In this document: in pieces, positions 12,001-24,614 of the stretch
How the letters are laid out: the number at the start of each line of letters is the position of its first letter
How positions within the stretch are numbered: the stretch's first letter is position 1
Source: Numida meleagris
Taxonomy: Eukaryota > Chordata > Aves > Galliformes > Numididae
Reading direction: 5' to 3'
Assembly (NCBI RefSeq): GCF_002078875.1
Contig: NC_034411.1
Coordinates: forward strand, 4,987,180-5,051,179
Length of the DNA stretch: 64,000 nucleotides
The notes under the pieces: model-generated
Told to the model about the DNA's origin: nothing
Database searches by the model: none
The model's input: the letters and a program-made list of their open reading frames with translations, nothing else
Position numbers and translations under genes: made by a program

Positions 12001-15000
12001 CAGACAGAAAATGGAGGAATACAAATAAACCCACATTTGCATTCAGAAAAGTAAGAAGAGAGAATTTCTCTTCAAAACTACCAGATCCTAAGAGGTGTGC
12101 AAGCTGTGCAGAAAAGAAAGATTGAGGGCAAGACAGAGCACAGACTAAGAATGCCAGTCAGGTTAAAAAAACTTGGTGGAGGGAAAAAAAAAATATATTG
12201 AAGGGAAGCATTGTTGAAGGAGAAAGACTGGCAGTGGAGAGCAGTCTAATGCATTGAGGTATTGATCCAAAAATGCCCTGCAATTTTTGCTAGGGAAGAT
12301 GTCATGCTTTGGTTTCCTTAGAGCATACAGGTACAAGAGTTTCGAAACAATTCAGGTCAAGAGGGAAAAAAAAGAAGTATCGGAAATCTGGCAAATCTTC
12401 TGTCATTTTGTAAATCCAAATTATGTACTTGAAATGCAGTCCTAGGCTGGGGATTACCAAGATCTGGCACTGCAGATCTCACTTGCTGTGGTCATCTATA
12501 TTCTGAAAATGGAGTTCCTCCTGTTGTACGCAGGAGTTGAGGAAATGCCCCCAAACTGACACATTTTTTGGTATGTAAAAATACCGTGGTGAGAGGACAA
12601 ATATAGAAACGTATTTAAATTGTAATGCAAAAATATTCTACGAGTTCAGTCTCAATCCAAAATAGCCTCTGAGTCTTGATACTGACTTAAAGGCAAGCAG
12701 AGTGGAACCATTTACAGTGAATAATGTATTAAGAAGCAATGTGAGCTGTTTACTAAAATACCTGTGCTGACACAAACCAAGCTAATCGCAGTGAAGTTGC
12801 TGGGAAGGATGTGGAATGCCATATTGTGGTCTAATGCAATATGAATACAGGGCGGTTTTTGTATGTTCTGTTTGCTTTGCACAATACACTCAATTTTTAA
12901 TTATTTTTTTAGAAATTGCTTTTCTGTGGGCATATGGGAACTCCAAGTGGAGCATGTTTTTCACTCATTCTAATGTTTCTTCATGCCACGTTCCAAAAAC
13001 CCCGCACGTAGCTGTGTGCAGCATGCTGAGAGCTGAGACTTCCCTTCAACATTTTTCTGAGTTTCTAAGTACTGAGCTGAGATTGAAACAGGGAAAAAAA
13101 TAAAGCTTGCGTCACAGCATAATGTGATAAAAAGGAAAAAAAGCTAGAGTGGTTCTTCAGCATCTTCTGTCTGGAGGTAATGGCTAACGATATATTTGAT
13201 TATTTCATTATACAGATTTGCTGCTTATTATAAGGGCTGCGTCCGTATCATTCACATACAGCGAGAAGAGCATTACAGATCTTTGTGTTCTCAGTGGCAA
13301 AACTCAACTGATTCTGTGCCCACTGGCAAAGGCTGAAGTTGCCATTGACAAATGTGTACAATATGAAGAGACTTGGGTTTTGTACTTTCTTACAGCCAAG
13401 ATTCATACTTTCATGTTTTGAAGAACATATTAGAATATTGCCAGAATGCCCTTTTAATAATTTTACTCATGATTCAACATGTTTTCAAATATTTAATCTG
13501 TCTTTTGCATTTTAGCATGGAACTTAATCTGTTCTGTGGTATTAATATCTCTTCAGATATACAAATACTCTTTTTCACAGATGCTTACATGTACAATGGA
13601 ATGTTGAGTTATTTAACTGTAAAACTTGGACTCCAACCCCAAGGCACAGATGCCAAATCAAAGGCAGCAAATCAGTAACATACCAACATTAAGAAGATAT
13701 TTTTAAAAAATCATGTTATCAATTTAATTGGTCACAATTCCTCGTTTTGTTAAACTGGATAGCAAAATAAAATAAAAAATCAACCGTTATTTGGATACTG
13801 CAGGTAGGATGGTTTTTGAGTAGGTTGTTGTTTTTTGTGCTTGGTTTTTTTTATCAACTTGTTTCTCTTTGTGTATTATTTATTGGAGAAAGACATACAA
13901 GGTAAGCTAACAGAATAACGGGAAATGGATTGGCAAGTCATATAAAGGAGCGAATAGAGTTCCCTTCCAAATGACTGTGATGAATGGTGGGCACGGACAG
14001 ACACAGTGCTTGGTTGTGCTCAGTATGATACACAACCTCACACTTTAAGAAGCATCTTTAATCCTGACAGCTATTGAAAAAATAGGGTAGAGTCAGACAG
14101 CAGGGCAAAAGAACTGAGTTTTCTTAAAATTCCTGCTGTTAGTCCCTGGACTCCTTTGGTGTTGTGCTACTGTCTGAAAGCACAGAGCTCCATGGCTCTG
14201 TCTCGTGTGTGTGGGATGTGCTGGGCAGGGCTGGTGACGGCAGGGTCTTCTTCCTTCTGTGGAGGTGTGAGTTTGGGTGCTTCTCCTCTGCCTTTCAATT
14301 TCCCAAACCGAAGGGAACTTAACTGCTCACCATCTTCCAGCCCCCATTGATCTAGGCTTTGGGATGAATGCTGTTTGGGAGGATGGGGAATATATGCGTG
14401 CATTCTTACTGCGCTTCCAGTTTCCTGATACGCTACTGAAAAAAGAGGAGCCGGGGAAGCAGAGATCTTGCTAGATGAAGACCAGGTCAGCACAGTGTGG
14501 TTATCCACAGCCTCAATAAACCCTGTGAGCACTCAGGATGGTTGAAGACCCATGACATTGCAGTAAAATAGATGGGAGCTGTTAGAGGTGGTTCTCCTGC
14601 CCACACTTTCCTCTCTAAGCAGTTCAGAGTCACGGCCTTCATATCGTGACTGCATTTTGAACACAACGGTTTTGCACTGAAGTCCTGGCAGCCTATCAGC
14701 ATATCACATGCACGGCAGGAAATTCATTCAGAGCTGTTTTGCTGTCTGCTGGTTCTTGGAAGCTGGGTCTTTCTGTGAACTTTGGGTCAGATAAATAAAC
14801 TGCTCTGGTTATGAGGCATCATCTTGTTTCTGAGGAATTGATTTCTGAGTAATAGTAATTGTATGAATTAGCATTAATTTCCAAAAGCATGAGATAAAGA
14901 GGTTTTGAAAAAGTCTTTAGCAAACCTTGCATGCAAGAAGAATGAAATAGTTGGCCTCTCAGAGGTTAGAGGAGGACGGAGAGACTCACTGAAAGGAAAG

Positions 15001-18000
15001 CAGTTACAAGAACCGCTGCTAGCGGTGATGAAGAGTGTTTGAGCAAATTCATTGCTGGAACATAAAAGGTGTGGAGATATGTATCTGCGGGAGTGCTGCT
15101 GCTTTAATTGTCCCCGTTGAATAGATGCTCATTAATCAGTGCATTCAGAAGCTTTGAAACAGAATCAAGGTGAACTCAGCTGGTTTGATTTAAAGCATGT
15201 GCAACAAATTCTGCTGGGTTGGTCTCTGCCAACTCCAGCTCTGACACCAAAGGTGAACATCCCACTTGTGTTCAACTGCTCATACCCAGACATGGCAGCT
15301 GGCAGAGGATGCATCGGGTAGATGTGCTCCTCTGGGTTATGCCACGTTTTTATTACTGGCATTAGAAGGAATGTTTAACAACAAAATCTGCAATATGTGA
15401 AACTGTACATATTTTCTGTGGACCTAGTCTCTTGGTGGCCATTTATATTTTAGGAACTGACATGTTCTATTTTATTAAACTCAACTCAAAATGGAGAGTA
15501 ACTGTTGAAGAACAGAGCTGTTGACCTTATATTTCATGAGTAATAAGATTTTATTTACTGTAGTTACTGCAGGCCTATTAAAACCTGAGGATATTTTTAT
15601 ACTTTGCCACTTCTAGTACATATATACAGATACGCACACTGTTCTTGTATGTTGTACAAATGACCAGCCAAAAAATAGCTTAAAATTATGATAGCAGGCT
15701 GAAAAAGACATGAATGTGCAAGTGCTGATTTTAGTTCAGAACCTGAGTTTTCAAGCTGAAACGTGCAGCAGTTTCACAGAAAGTATATTCTTTTATTTCA
15801 GTTTGACGTGCAAATCCCTCAGGTTGTGAACGGGCTTGTGCATGAGTATCACCCTTAGAAAATAACAGGATCCATTTTAGCCTGAGAGTGATTGAACACG
15901 TTTTCTTCTGTTAATCTTCATGTCCACATCCATGACTCCTGCCTGTAGTTTAGCTGTGCTGTAATGCAATAGTGCTTTCACACTACAATTTCTCTACTGT
16001 TAGACTCTAGGAGTAAGAGCTTATGCATTTCACCATCTGAACCCTTCAGGTAGGGGAAAAAAAAATCCCATATTAATCATGATTTCAAATGATTTTTGGT
16101 TTAGACAGGCCCCAAAAGATTTTGAAAACCCTGCTAGGATTTTATATAGTATTTGATTGTCTCTGGAGTTGTATTACCTATTTTTTTTTTCCCCGCATTA
16201 CGCTTTTTTTGCCAAATTTAACAGATCTGATAGAATGGATTGCAGCCTCAGATCTGCAGCTGCTTGGTACCATTGTTGTTCTTCTTGAGGAAGTATGGAG
16301 AATGAGGAATTTAATTCAGTTAAGTAATAAAATAGTTTGCAATGAAGATATAGGGTATTGGTTTTTTTCCTTTTTTGTTTTTTCCCCCATTACCCAGAAT
16401 GAGAGAATACGTGAAAATTAAACCTTTAATTCATGTGAGGTGTCTATGGGCAATTGTGGGGAATTATTTTTCTCAGTTGCATACTTCAGTTGAGGACCTA
16501 GACATCCACCTGGAGAATACATGGACCTCATAAGGATTTTGGTTTGGGCTTTAATTTGTTCTTACAGGAGGCGATGGTACAAATTGAATCCCCCACTTCA
16601 CTGTCACTTCTGACACCCAAATTTTGACTTGGTGCTGCAGTCTTGTCTGAGGAGTTTCAGAGCTGGGGAAAATCTTCACTGGTGGAAGGATAGAAAGTGG
16701 TCTGGGTGAGGGGCTCTGGGAGAAAGAAATACTCCATGAGTCACAATAAATAACAAACAGAAGATGAAAACAATTCGGTCAGGTAGAAAAATATTTGATT
16801 TTTCTCAGGGCTGAAAGCTGAGCTGGAAAGGTAGCTCCAGATATGTTTATTTTGTGTGCCTCTGCCTTTCATGCTGGCTGCATCCCAAGTACATACAGAG
16901 TAATTTATTGCACGTTTCAGGACTGATCAGCCACGTAACCCTGTCAAGAGCACAACATTAACTGAGCAGTGAGGGGAAATACACTTTTGTTTTGATCTTT
17001 CCATGACCTTGCTAGTAATAGAAATAAAATTATAAACTATGAGCATGATTTTTTTATTAGGTGCTATCCTTCTAAAAAAAAAAACAACAAATGTTCCTAT
17101 GGCGTGACAGAATTCTGAATTCCTAAAATAGACATTCTGCAATTCATTTTCTCATCAGAAAGTGTTATTCTCTATAAAGTAATGACTAAAACTTAAAATT
17201 TGATGGCTTGGAGGAGTTTTTTAGTATACTCTTGTAAAACCCATTAAGAAAGTGGCTGTTTTCTACCTCAGCCTTGACACATGCCAATAGTTTCGGTATG
17301 TCTCTCTTTTAGAAGTGTCAGACTCCTTCAGCATCCAAAGCGGCAGCGAGATGATCCACTCTATTATTTCTGAATGGATTAGTAATTACTTGCCAAGACA
17401 ATACTGGTATTAGATTATGGACTAATACTGCTTTGTCCAATGCAGAGATATTTACCAAAGAGGCAGAAGGTCTGAGTTCTCTTCTGAAACATTTCAGTAG
17501 CTTGCATTCCCTCATCCTCCCCTAATGACGGTGCTGGAAGTGACGCTTTTCAAAGTGACTCCACACAGATACTTTCAAAACTGTCGCTTTGTTGTGGGAA
17601 TTTAACTATTTTTTTTTTCCCTCAAAGAAAACTTTGTTTACAGATCCCCATGCACGTTTTTATCCACTGCTTTTGGACCTGGAACATAATGTTGCTGAAT
17701 GCTCTCACAGTAAAGCAAAGCTAGAGATTAGTGGTTACAAATGTCATTTTTGGTAGTACTAGTGTGCATGTTTCTTTAATCAAAAGAAATATGAAAATCT
17801 GACCAAAATGCTAAGCTTTTTACATTGAAGCTGTCAAAGAACCATTTAGAAATATAAATTGCATATCCTATAGATATTTATTATCATTATTAATAGCAGA
17901 CTGCATTTATACAAGTTAATACTGTACTTCATTAGACTGACAATTTCAAAGAAAGTTTTGTACTGTAAAGTCGTTATTATGGGATTTGTTTCCTCTAGAA

Positions 18001-19399
18001 GGCCCAGGGAGAGCATTTGTGACTGCTGAGAGAGAGTTTTGGTAGAAGTGCGGATACGTTTATCATGGCTGAAATGCTGGGTTATTAACCAGATTTTTGC
18101 TAAGATTTCAAGTTATGTGTAATAGAACTCTACTGGATATATAAGAGGCTTGGATGGATAACCATTTTGAAGAGATCATTCTCTTCCACCATATTACTTA
18201 CTGCAATCTGTTTCAGTATCTGTGGCTAAAAGGAATCATATTTACTGCTGCGTCCAGCCTGATGGACAGTGCAGTGTAAGGCATCCCTCGTGCTCCTTGC
18301 TGTCCTGCACACAGGTTTAACGAATGCTCTGCTTTGGGTTCCAGTTCTAATGCTTGAGCCAGCAGTCAGAGGTTCCTCAAGCATTTTCATCATCTGAAGA
18401 TTCTGTGACACTGGCTATTTTTTCTTTTATATGTATTTGTAGAGTGGTTAGATTTCGTGAATTATTTGCAAAATTCCATTAGAATTTCTAGTAGAACATT
18501 ATTTTCACTTCTGTAATGTGCCTCCATGCTTGGGTCAGACTATGTATCTGTACACACACACAAATGTATATTTAAATTATTTTTGTATGGAGATGTGTGT
18601 ATTTTTTAATACAGAAGTAATGATGGACCTAAAGCATGCTTTCTTTCTCCATAATACAGACAGGGTTTCCTAACTTGACCCAATCTCTGCAAAGACAAAC
18701 GCTCACAAATGAAATTTAAAATGTGAGGATTTCAGAACACAGTTACGTCACAGCGGTACGATCTCTACATTCTACGCGGTGCTGCATTATAAACATTCCC
18801 CTCCAAAGGGGAACAGCAATATTTATAAGCATTTGCCTAAAGCTGTGATAGTGAATGAGTAAGGTAGCTGAGTATTGTCACAAAGACCTTTTTTAATATC
18901 TCCAATATTGGAGGACTCAGCTGAAAATAGCTGTGTGACATGCCTTAAACAGATTCAGGCGTCTCTGCAGAATGTAAGAAAAGACCTGAATACCAGGATT
19001 ACAGATCCCACAAATCCTCTGCTCGGTTTTACAGAAGGATCAGGCAGTTTATGTATTCAGTTAATCTATTTTCACTTCAGGGTAATGGCTTGCAGCTGTA
19101 GCCCGCTTCATTGGCAGATCAGAAGCTACACTGTAATATCTGTCCGACCTACACCATTTGTCTTGGAAGGCTAATTGTTTAGCATAGGGAATGGTTTATA
19201 CTCCAAGGCTACTCCTCAAAGTAAACAGAAGCCAGCAGCACGGCCCCGGGGCAGCCCTACGCTCACTGGTGCCCTGGGGTGCAGGCAGAGGGGCCAGAAG
19301 CGAGGGGTGGGGTCCTGGAACCCAAATGGGTGGCCAGATGGGTGGTCTGGACTGTTCAGTGGGGCAGGCAGGTGAGGTGAGTCTTCCTGATGCGTCATT
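9069..19399. other. 10-kb single-copy noncoding stretch
   Basis: No gene, RNA or interspersed repeat recognised. It contains an A11 run at 10034-10044, a short AC run at 18552-18562, and several poly(T)/poly(A) runs of 8-11. Open frames reach at most about 120 codons (minus strand 14167-14532) and always have overlapping frames on the other strand. One segment (about 14140-14480) is somewhat richer in GC. Such a long interval without a CR1 copy is notable for avian DNA and fits a regulatory desert or large intron. Confidence 0.6.
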
Positions 19400-19790
19400 A
19401 TCATAGAAACATATGGGTTGGAAGGCACCCTTAAAGGCCATCCAGTCCAACCCCCTGCACTGAGCAGGGACACCCACAGCTCCATCAGTGCTCAGAGCCC
19501 CGTCCAGCCTGACCTTGGCTGTCTGCAGGGACGGGGCACCACCACCTCTCTGGGCAACCTCTGCCAGTGCCTCACCACTACTACCATAACAAGCTTTTTC
19601 TTATATGCCATCTAAATTTCCCTCTTTTAATTTGAAACCATTTCCCCTTGTCCTGTCACACAGACCCTGCTAAAGAGTCTGTCCCCTTCCTTCTTACAGC
19701 CCCCTCAGATACTGACAGGCCGCTCTCAGCTCTCTCGGAGCCTTCCCTTCTCCAGGCTGCACAGCCCCAGCTCTCTCAGCCCCAACTCTG
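19400..19790 (-). mobile_element. CR1 LINE fragment, minus strand
   Basis: Third CR1 copy, reverse orientation, about 390 bp. The left end carries the reverse-complemented 3' tail (ATCATAGAAACATATGGGTTGGAAGG). It continues through CCAGTCCAACCCCCTGCAC, CATCAGTGCTCAGAGCCCC, TCTCTGGGCAACCTCTGCCAGTGCCTCA and CCCTTGTCCTGTCACA, ending near CCAGGCTGCACAGCCCCAG. It is 5'-truncated. Conservation lies between the plus-strand copy at 6.1 kb and the old copy at 7.7 kb. The 3' wording (SCTCCATCAGTGCTCAGAG type) differs from the other two, so it probably belongs to another CR1 subfamily. The right end is approximate. Confidence 0.94.
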
Positions 19791-21379
19791 TCCAGAGTTA
19801 GGAGATAACCCAGCTTCTAAAAATACTCTCTAGTCTTTAGTCTTTTGTTTATTTGAAAGCATCCCTCTCAAGCTGTGTTACTGCATTTAATGAAGAGCAG
19901 CTTCCTTTACTGCTGTCTAATATTTGCATGTGTCCAAGGCCACGTCTGGCTGAGGATCTCAGGGAAACAACAGGGCTCCCTGTGGGTACGCAGCACCCAT
20001 CACAGTTAAGCTGCAATGCGGGAACTGTGTTCTACAAAGTTTCAGGAGATTACAGGTGTCCTGGTGTTTTGTTAAGAGGAAGTTTGTTGGGGATTCCTCA
20101 GATGACTTGAGAATCGGATGATTCTTCATTTCTGAGACGAAAGATGTTCCCATACTCAAATATTGCTTTCAAAGCATGAAGGGATGGCAGCTCACACAAT
20201 ATGGCTTACAGTGGTTTTCTAGCATCCACATCAATAGATAAGTTGGCACTCAGTTCTTTAGGCTCTTCTGAAATTTTCACATTTTGAACTGCATCAGTTT
20301 CCACCCACAAGGAATTAGATATACAGCCCAGAAGTACTCAGAGGGCTCTACTTCTCCTATCATTTCAGATTCAGATCATCTTGCTCGGAGCTCAGCATTT
20401 AATGCAAACTTCAGCAATTAAAGCCTTCCCCACGGCACTGTACCGCAGGGTGTCATGCTGCAATGCTGTTTACATAATCGCCTTGCTTTGCTGGATGGCA
20501 AGTGTTTCATTAGGAACTGTTATGAATTTATTATAATACAGCGTAACCTAATGAGGTCTTGTCTCCAGTCAGGACAGGTTTGCCTTACTGGTCGATATGG
20601 TTAAGTAGGTAAGGCCCCAGCATAAACAGGACTAGGAAGGCTTTTGCAAACAGTTGCACTGTCACCAAATGACATACCTGCAGGACTCGGTAAGATTCAT
20701 TTAGTAATTCCGCTGTGAAAAACTGCAAAAGACTTTTCATTTTAAAAGTTCAGGCAATTAATTTTAAATACAAGCAGTAATTGTTTGGAGAGATACCATG
20801 GCTATGTAGTATTAGTGTCACTCTTGTTTTATTGTGGTAAACTTAAATTTAGAATCGTGTTGTAAAGGCAGAAGCATGTTTTTAATTTGAACTATTAAAG
20901 TAAGTTGAAACATTGCCTTCCGGGTATTTGAACGGAGTCCTCGTCTTTGATTTTACTCAGAGAAAGTTACTGGCGGGAATTGCTTTAGAGCATGTGATTC
21001 AATTTCATTCTTTGGCAAGAATTTTGATTTAGGGTTTAATCTAAAGTTTGGCATTGCTAACAAAGGTGAAGTATAATTGTTTACCGAACAGCACTGAAAT
21101 GGCACCTAAATGAAGCATTAAGCACATGCTTAATTGTTTCTGTAAAGTTAACCTGCGCTTTCAGTACTGCTCAGTGGGAAAATGCTGTGACTCCCTGAGA
21201 GAACCACAGGAATTGTCAGCTTTCCTTTCCCCACTGAGTCTCTTCTGCCTCCCTTACCAAGCTTTCTTTGTGAAAGCCACTGAGTTGGATTTATTGTATC
21301 TTGCTAGGAATGAAATGCAGATTTCGAGGAAGCTGGGATGCTTTGACAAATGGGCAACTTGATGTTTTTGCATCTCATA
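19791..21379. other. single-copy noncoding DNA, no gene seen
   Basis: No gene or repeat recognised. The part around 20360-20560 has several TAAT-type words and an ATAATCGCC word and could hold a conserved element, but nothing decisive is visible. Confidence 0.6.
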
Positions 21380-21506
21380 AACTGTTCGTTCTCAAGATAT
21401 TTTTTCCCATGATTTTTTTCCCCTTCCTTTTGTTCTTGGTGCCTTTCCCCCGTTCCTCTTGCCCTTTTTTTCATTTCTTACTGTCTTCTGTGAATTTGCT
21501 TCCTTG
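21380..21506. repeat. pyrimidine-rich tract
   Basis: About 125 bp dominated by T and C on the plus strand, with several runs of T6-T7 followed by C4-C5. It accounts for the hydrophobic, Phe/Leu/Pro-rich plus-strand open frame here, which is therefore not considered coding. Confidence 0.55.
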
Positions 21507-23045
21507 ATTGTAAAAGTCGCAAAGACGTAAAACACTGCGCAGTGAATCCGCACCATGTTCCCCCATTCTGTGGTTGGTGCATTTACACCTGGCTGTTCAG
21601 CTCACCTCCTACAGGGCTCCAGCACACAGAAGTGGCTCGACACATGAAAAGGCCTCGGGAAGGACATCGCCTGCTGCTTCAGTGAGTTCCCCTCTGCAGC
21701 CCTTTCATGTGGAAAGCTCACACGGCCCTTCTGCAGAGAGAAATGCACTTGGCAAATCCACTGCTCTCTGCAGCAGACTCAGCATGCGAAGGGCTGGCAG
21801 GGCTGAGCTACAGAGAAACCCAAGTGTGATATGAAGGCCAACGTATTCATCAGCTGAGCCAGAGTTTGGCACCAATTGATGGGCTTTTGTTTAAATAAAA
21901 AAAAAAAAAAGAGGAAAATCAGAAAAAAGCCAACCCCCAAAGCATTACCGTTCTCTGCCTGAGTTTTGCTAGCTCATTTTTTAGAAATTGTATCAGAAAT
22001 CATTGGCACTAAAGTTCCTTTTAGATGAAAGTTTGAAGGAGCTTTACAAGATACGTGCAGATATTAACATTGGTGACAGATGTTTAAGCTTTAGCTAAAT
22101 AAGGCATTCTTTAGCCAGATGATATAGTTTGTTGTTATGCTGAAATATTGATTTAGAATTATAAATACCTAATCTCTACCTCAGGCTCCCACTGCTGGAT
22201 TCCAGATGTGGGAGATCCTGTGTTAAAACAGTGCCTCTTTTCCAGCCTTCTGACTTGCATTTTCTTTTCTTCTCAGTTTTACCCTCCTATATCCTCCTCT
22301 GTGATTTGATGTATGAATTCATAAATGAGAACGTCAGCAGCAAACAATGCCTTGTCCCAAGACCCTCATTTTGACATGGCTGTGTTTATACACAAAGCTA
22401 ACAGTTTAGTTAGCAATTTTAATTCACTTCTTTTCACTGACCCATAGATTTCAACTAACAGGGGCATTTACTGCTTCTGTTGCAGTACTGCTCTTGAAAA
22501 TCAATTAAAAAGTGCAGTACAGGCTGATGAAAAAAGTATCAAAAGCATTAGAAAACATTTTAAAGAGATTTCCTAGGGGAAGGTGCTTCCAAACCTATGG
22601 GCAAGTTGTTCATTGTATGCATTTGACTTGCAGACTGTAAGAAAATTACATTAATAATTCCAAAGTATTATTATCATTAATGCTTAAAATATTTAATAAT
22701 AAATGTACAGCAATGTATAAATGTGTTTCCCAGGCTTTTTCCCAAAACAATGGAAGTGTTTTGCCTGCCCTAGCGTAACTGAAGGCTCCTTTTGGTGCTG
22801 TTCTAGGGATTGACTAGTAGGAAATCAGACAAGTGCCATCTCCACTCCAGCAACCTTGTGCATGTGTATGTATGTGTGTGCATGCAGTGAAAGTACTGGG
22901 ATCCTGCACAGTTTACATTTGTTTATAGCTCATTCTGTAGCACACAGAACAGACTAAAGGAGCACGCCATTTGTTATTTTAAATATTCATGGCTTACAGC
23001 ACTAGATAACTGCTTGTCCTTTTGTTGCTTCCCAGTTCTTTTGGG
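21507..23045. other. noncoding DNA with an A14 run and a short TG-rich patch
   Basis: It contains 14 A at 21897-21910 and an alternating TG/TATG patch at about 22861-22882. An 86-codon plus-strand frame (21574-21834) is not recognisable. The segment 22630-22720 is very AT-rich with several TTAATAAT-type words. No gene seen. Confidence 0.6.
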
Positions 23046-23086
23046 AAAAAAAACCCCACAAAACAACACAAACCCAAACCCAAACA
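23046..23086 (+). repeat. A/C-only tract
   Basis: 41 consecutive bases contain only A and C on the plus strand, including two tandem AAACCC hexamers. It resembles a degenerate A/C-rich simple repeat. The vertebrate telomere unit is CCCTAA/TTAGGG, so this is not an interstitial telomere. Confidence 0.85.
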
Positions 23087-24596
23087 GGTGCAAAGTATTT
23101 ATTTGAGTTTCATCCTGCAGTGCAGATGGCTTTAAAAGGATTTTATGAATTTATGGCCTCTATCATCTCAAGTTCTGCTCTTTCATAGCATTACAATAGG
23201 TTGGCAGCCAAGTTGTGCGTTACTGTGCTGTAGTTGAGCTGTTTGGAATATTACTTTGAGAATTGGAAGGGCTCCGGGGTGTTAAAACTGATTATGAGAT
23301 TTTTCTTTGCTTGACAAGATGAGCAGGTCCATGTGAAGTATAAGGCAGTTATGTGGATTGACGGCAGACAGGTTTCAATCACAGAATCATGTTGTGCTTC
23401 GCTCATTTTTGAGGTGGGATGCCAGCAAAATTGAGTTTCAAGAGGATAATTACAGCCCAATCAAATCCTCAGGTTAGCTTTCATGACTTTTTTTTTCTTA
23501 AAAGAGATTCCTCTCAGTGAATTATTGCATTCTGAGTGTTCTTCAGAAACTTCGTTTATAATTTGTCTTCCTTAAAATCAGAAGAACAGGTAGCAACCAG
23601 AGTGAGACCTGTCCAAAAATCTTCATTTTGTAAGTTTAATAAAGTCAAGGACACCCAGTTCTTACCAGTGAATTTTCCATCTGCTTGTGAACATGACTTC
23701 AGCGTGTGTTTGACCCCAGCTCCGTGTGCTAATGGACACCTCTGCCAGGTAGGTGTGTGGTGAAGTGATCCTGGCTATAACTGCCCTCCCCAGAGATAAC
23801 CTCTCCTAGTTAAGTACCTGACCCTCTTAAAAACTCAGAAGTTAGCTCCATGAATGGGGGCTGTTTAGAATGGCAAAATAATTCCTTCAGCTAAGCAGGA
23901 TAAGCTGCAGGACCTGGCAAAGCTCTTTTAGAAACTACAGTCACACATTTCCCAACAATAAGACAACATCCTCAGCTCCCCTTGTGTCGTTATTCTAGTT
24001 ATTGGTCTCTGACCACAGAGGTTGGGTAAGGGCTACGGCTTTTCTTAATCCACTTTCTTGAGAACAATTTGCTGCAAATCCTGGTTTTCATTTGTGTGCT
24101 GGAGTCTGAGTTTAGGCTCCTTTTGCTGGAACTGTTTCCTTGCCACCTACTTTGCACTTCCAAGTTGAGTCAACTCAAACTCTCAAACCGCTTCACTGGG
24201 GATGAGATTGGGCCCCAGCTCAGCTCCAAAATCCAGTTCCTTGCATTGTGGCTTTGTGCCTTCCAAACCTCCTGGGAAGGCTTTCTGGCATGATGGGAGC
24301 ACTCCATGTAACACCCAGACAGTGTCCTCCCTGGGTTTTGGATGGACAGACGCCAGATGCCATCCACTGTGTCCCTGCTAGCTGGGATCCCCCTCTGCTC
24401 TTTGTGGCTGGTGTTAAGCCCATCCTATTTTCCAGTGTCATGCATTAGTAAGAATTACTTTGCACAGGGCCAATCCTGAGTGAAAGTGCTCCTCACTCTT
24501 GCAAGGTGGTAAGTGACATTTTCATTTTGTTACTGTAATACATAGATCTGTCATATAAGACATTCCTGTTACTTTCTCTGTCAATCATATTCTTTT
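23087..24596. other. single-copy noncoding DNA, no gene seen
   Basis: No recognisable gene. A GC-richer part (about 24180-24450) carries overlapping short frames on both strands and very few CpG, again explained by composition. Confidence 0.6.
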
Positions 24597-24614
24597 TGTG
24601 TGTGTGTGTGTGTG
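24597..24614. repeat. (TG)9 microsatellite
   Basis: Nine uninterrupted TG units. Short, probably polymorphic dinucleotide repeat; no functional claim. Confidence 0.95.

Noticed and set aside
14167..14532. 121-codon minus-strand frame
   Set aside because: Overlapped by plus-strand frames in GC-richer DNA; no similarity or exon signals.
23046..23086. AAACCC units resembling telomeric repeat
   Set aside because: The vertebrate unit is CCCTAA; only two AAACCC units occur inside a general A/C tract.
23377..23392. ATCACAGAATCAT resembling a CR1 tail
   Set aside because: The next bases do not continue into CR1 3' sequence, so it is a chance short match.
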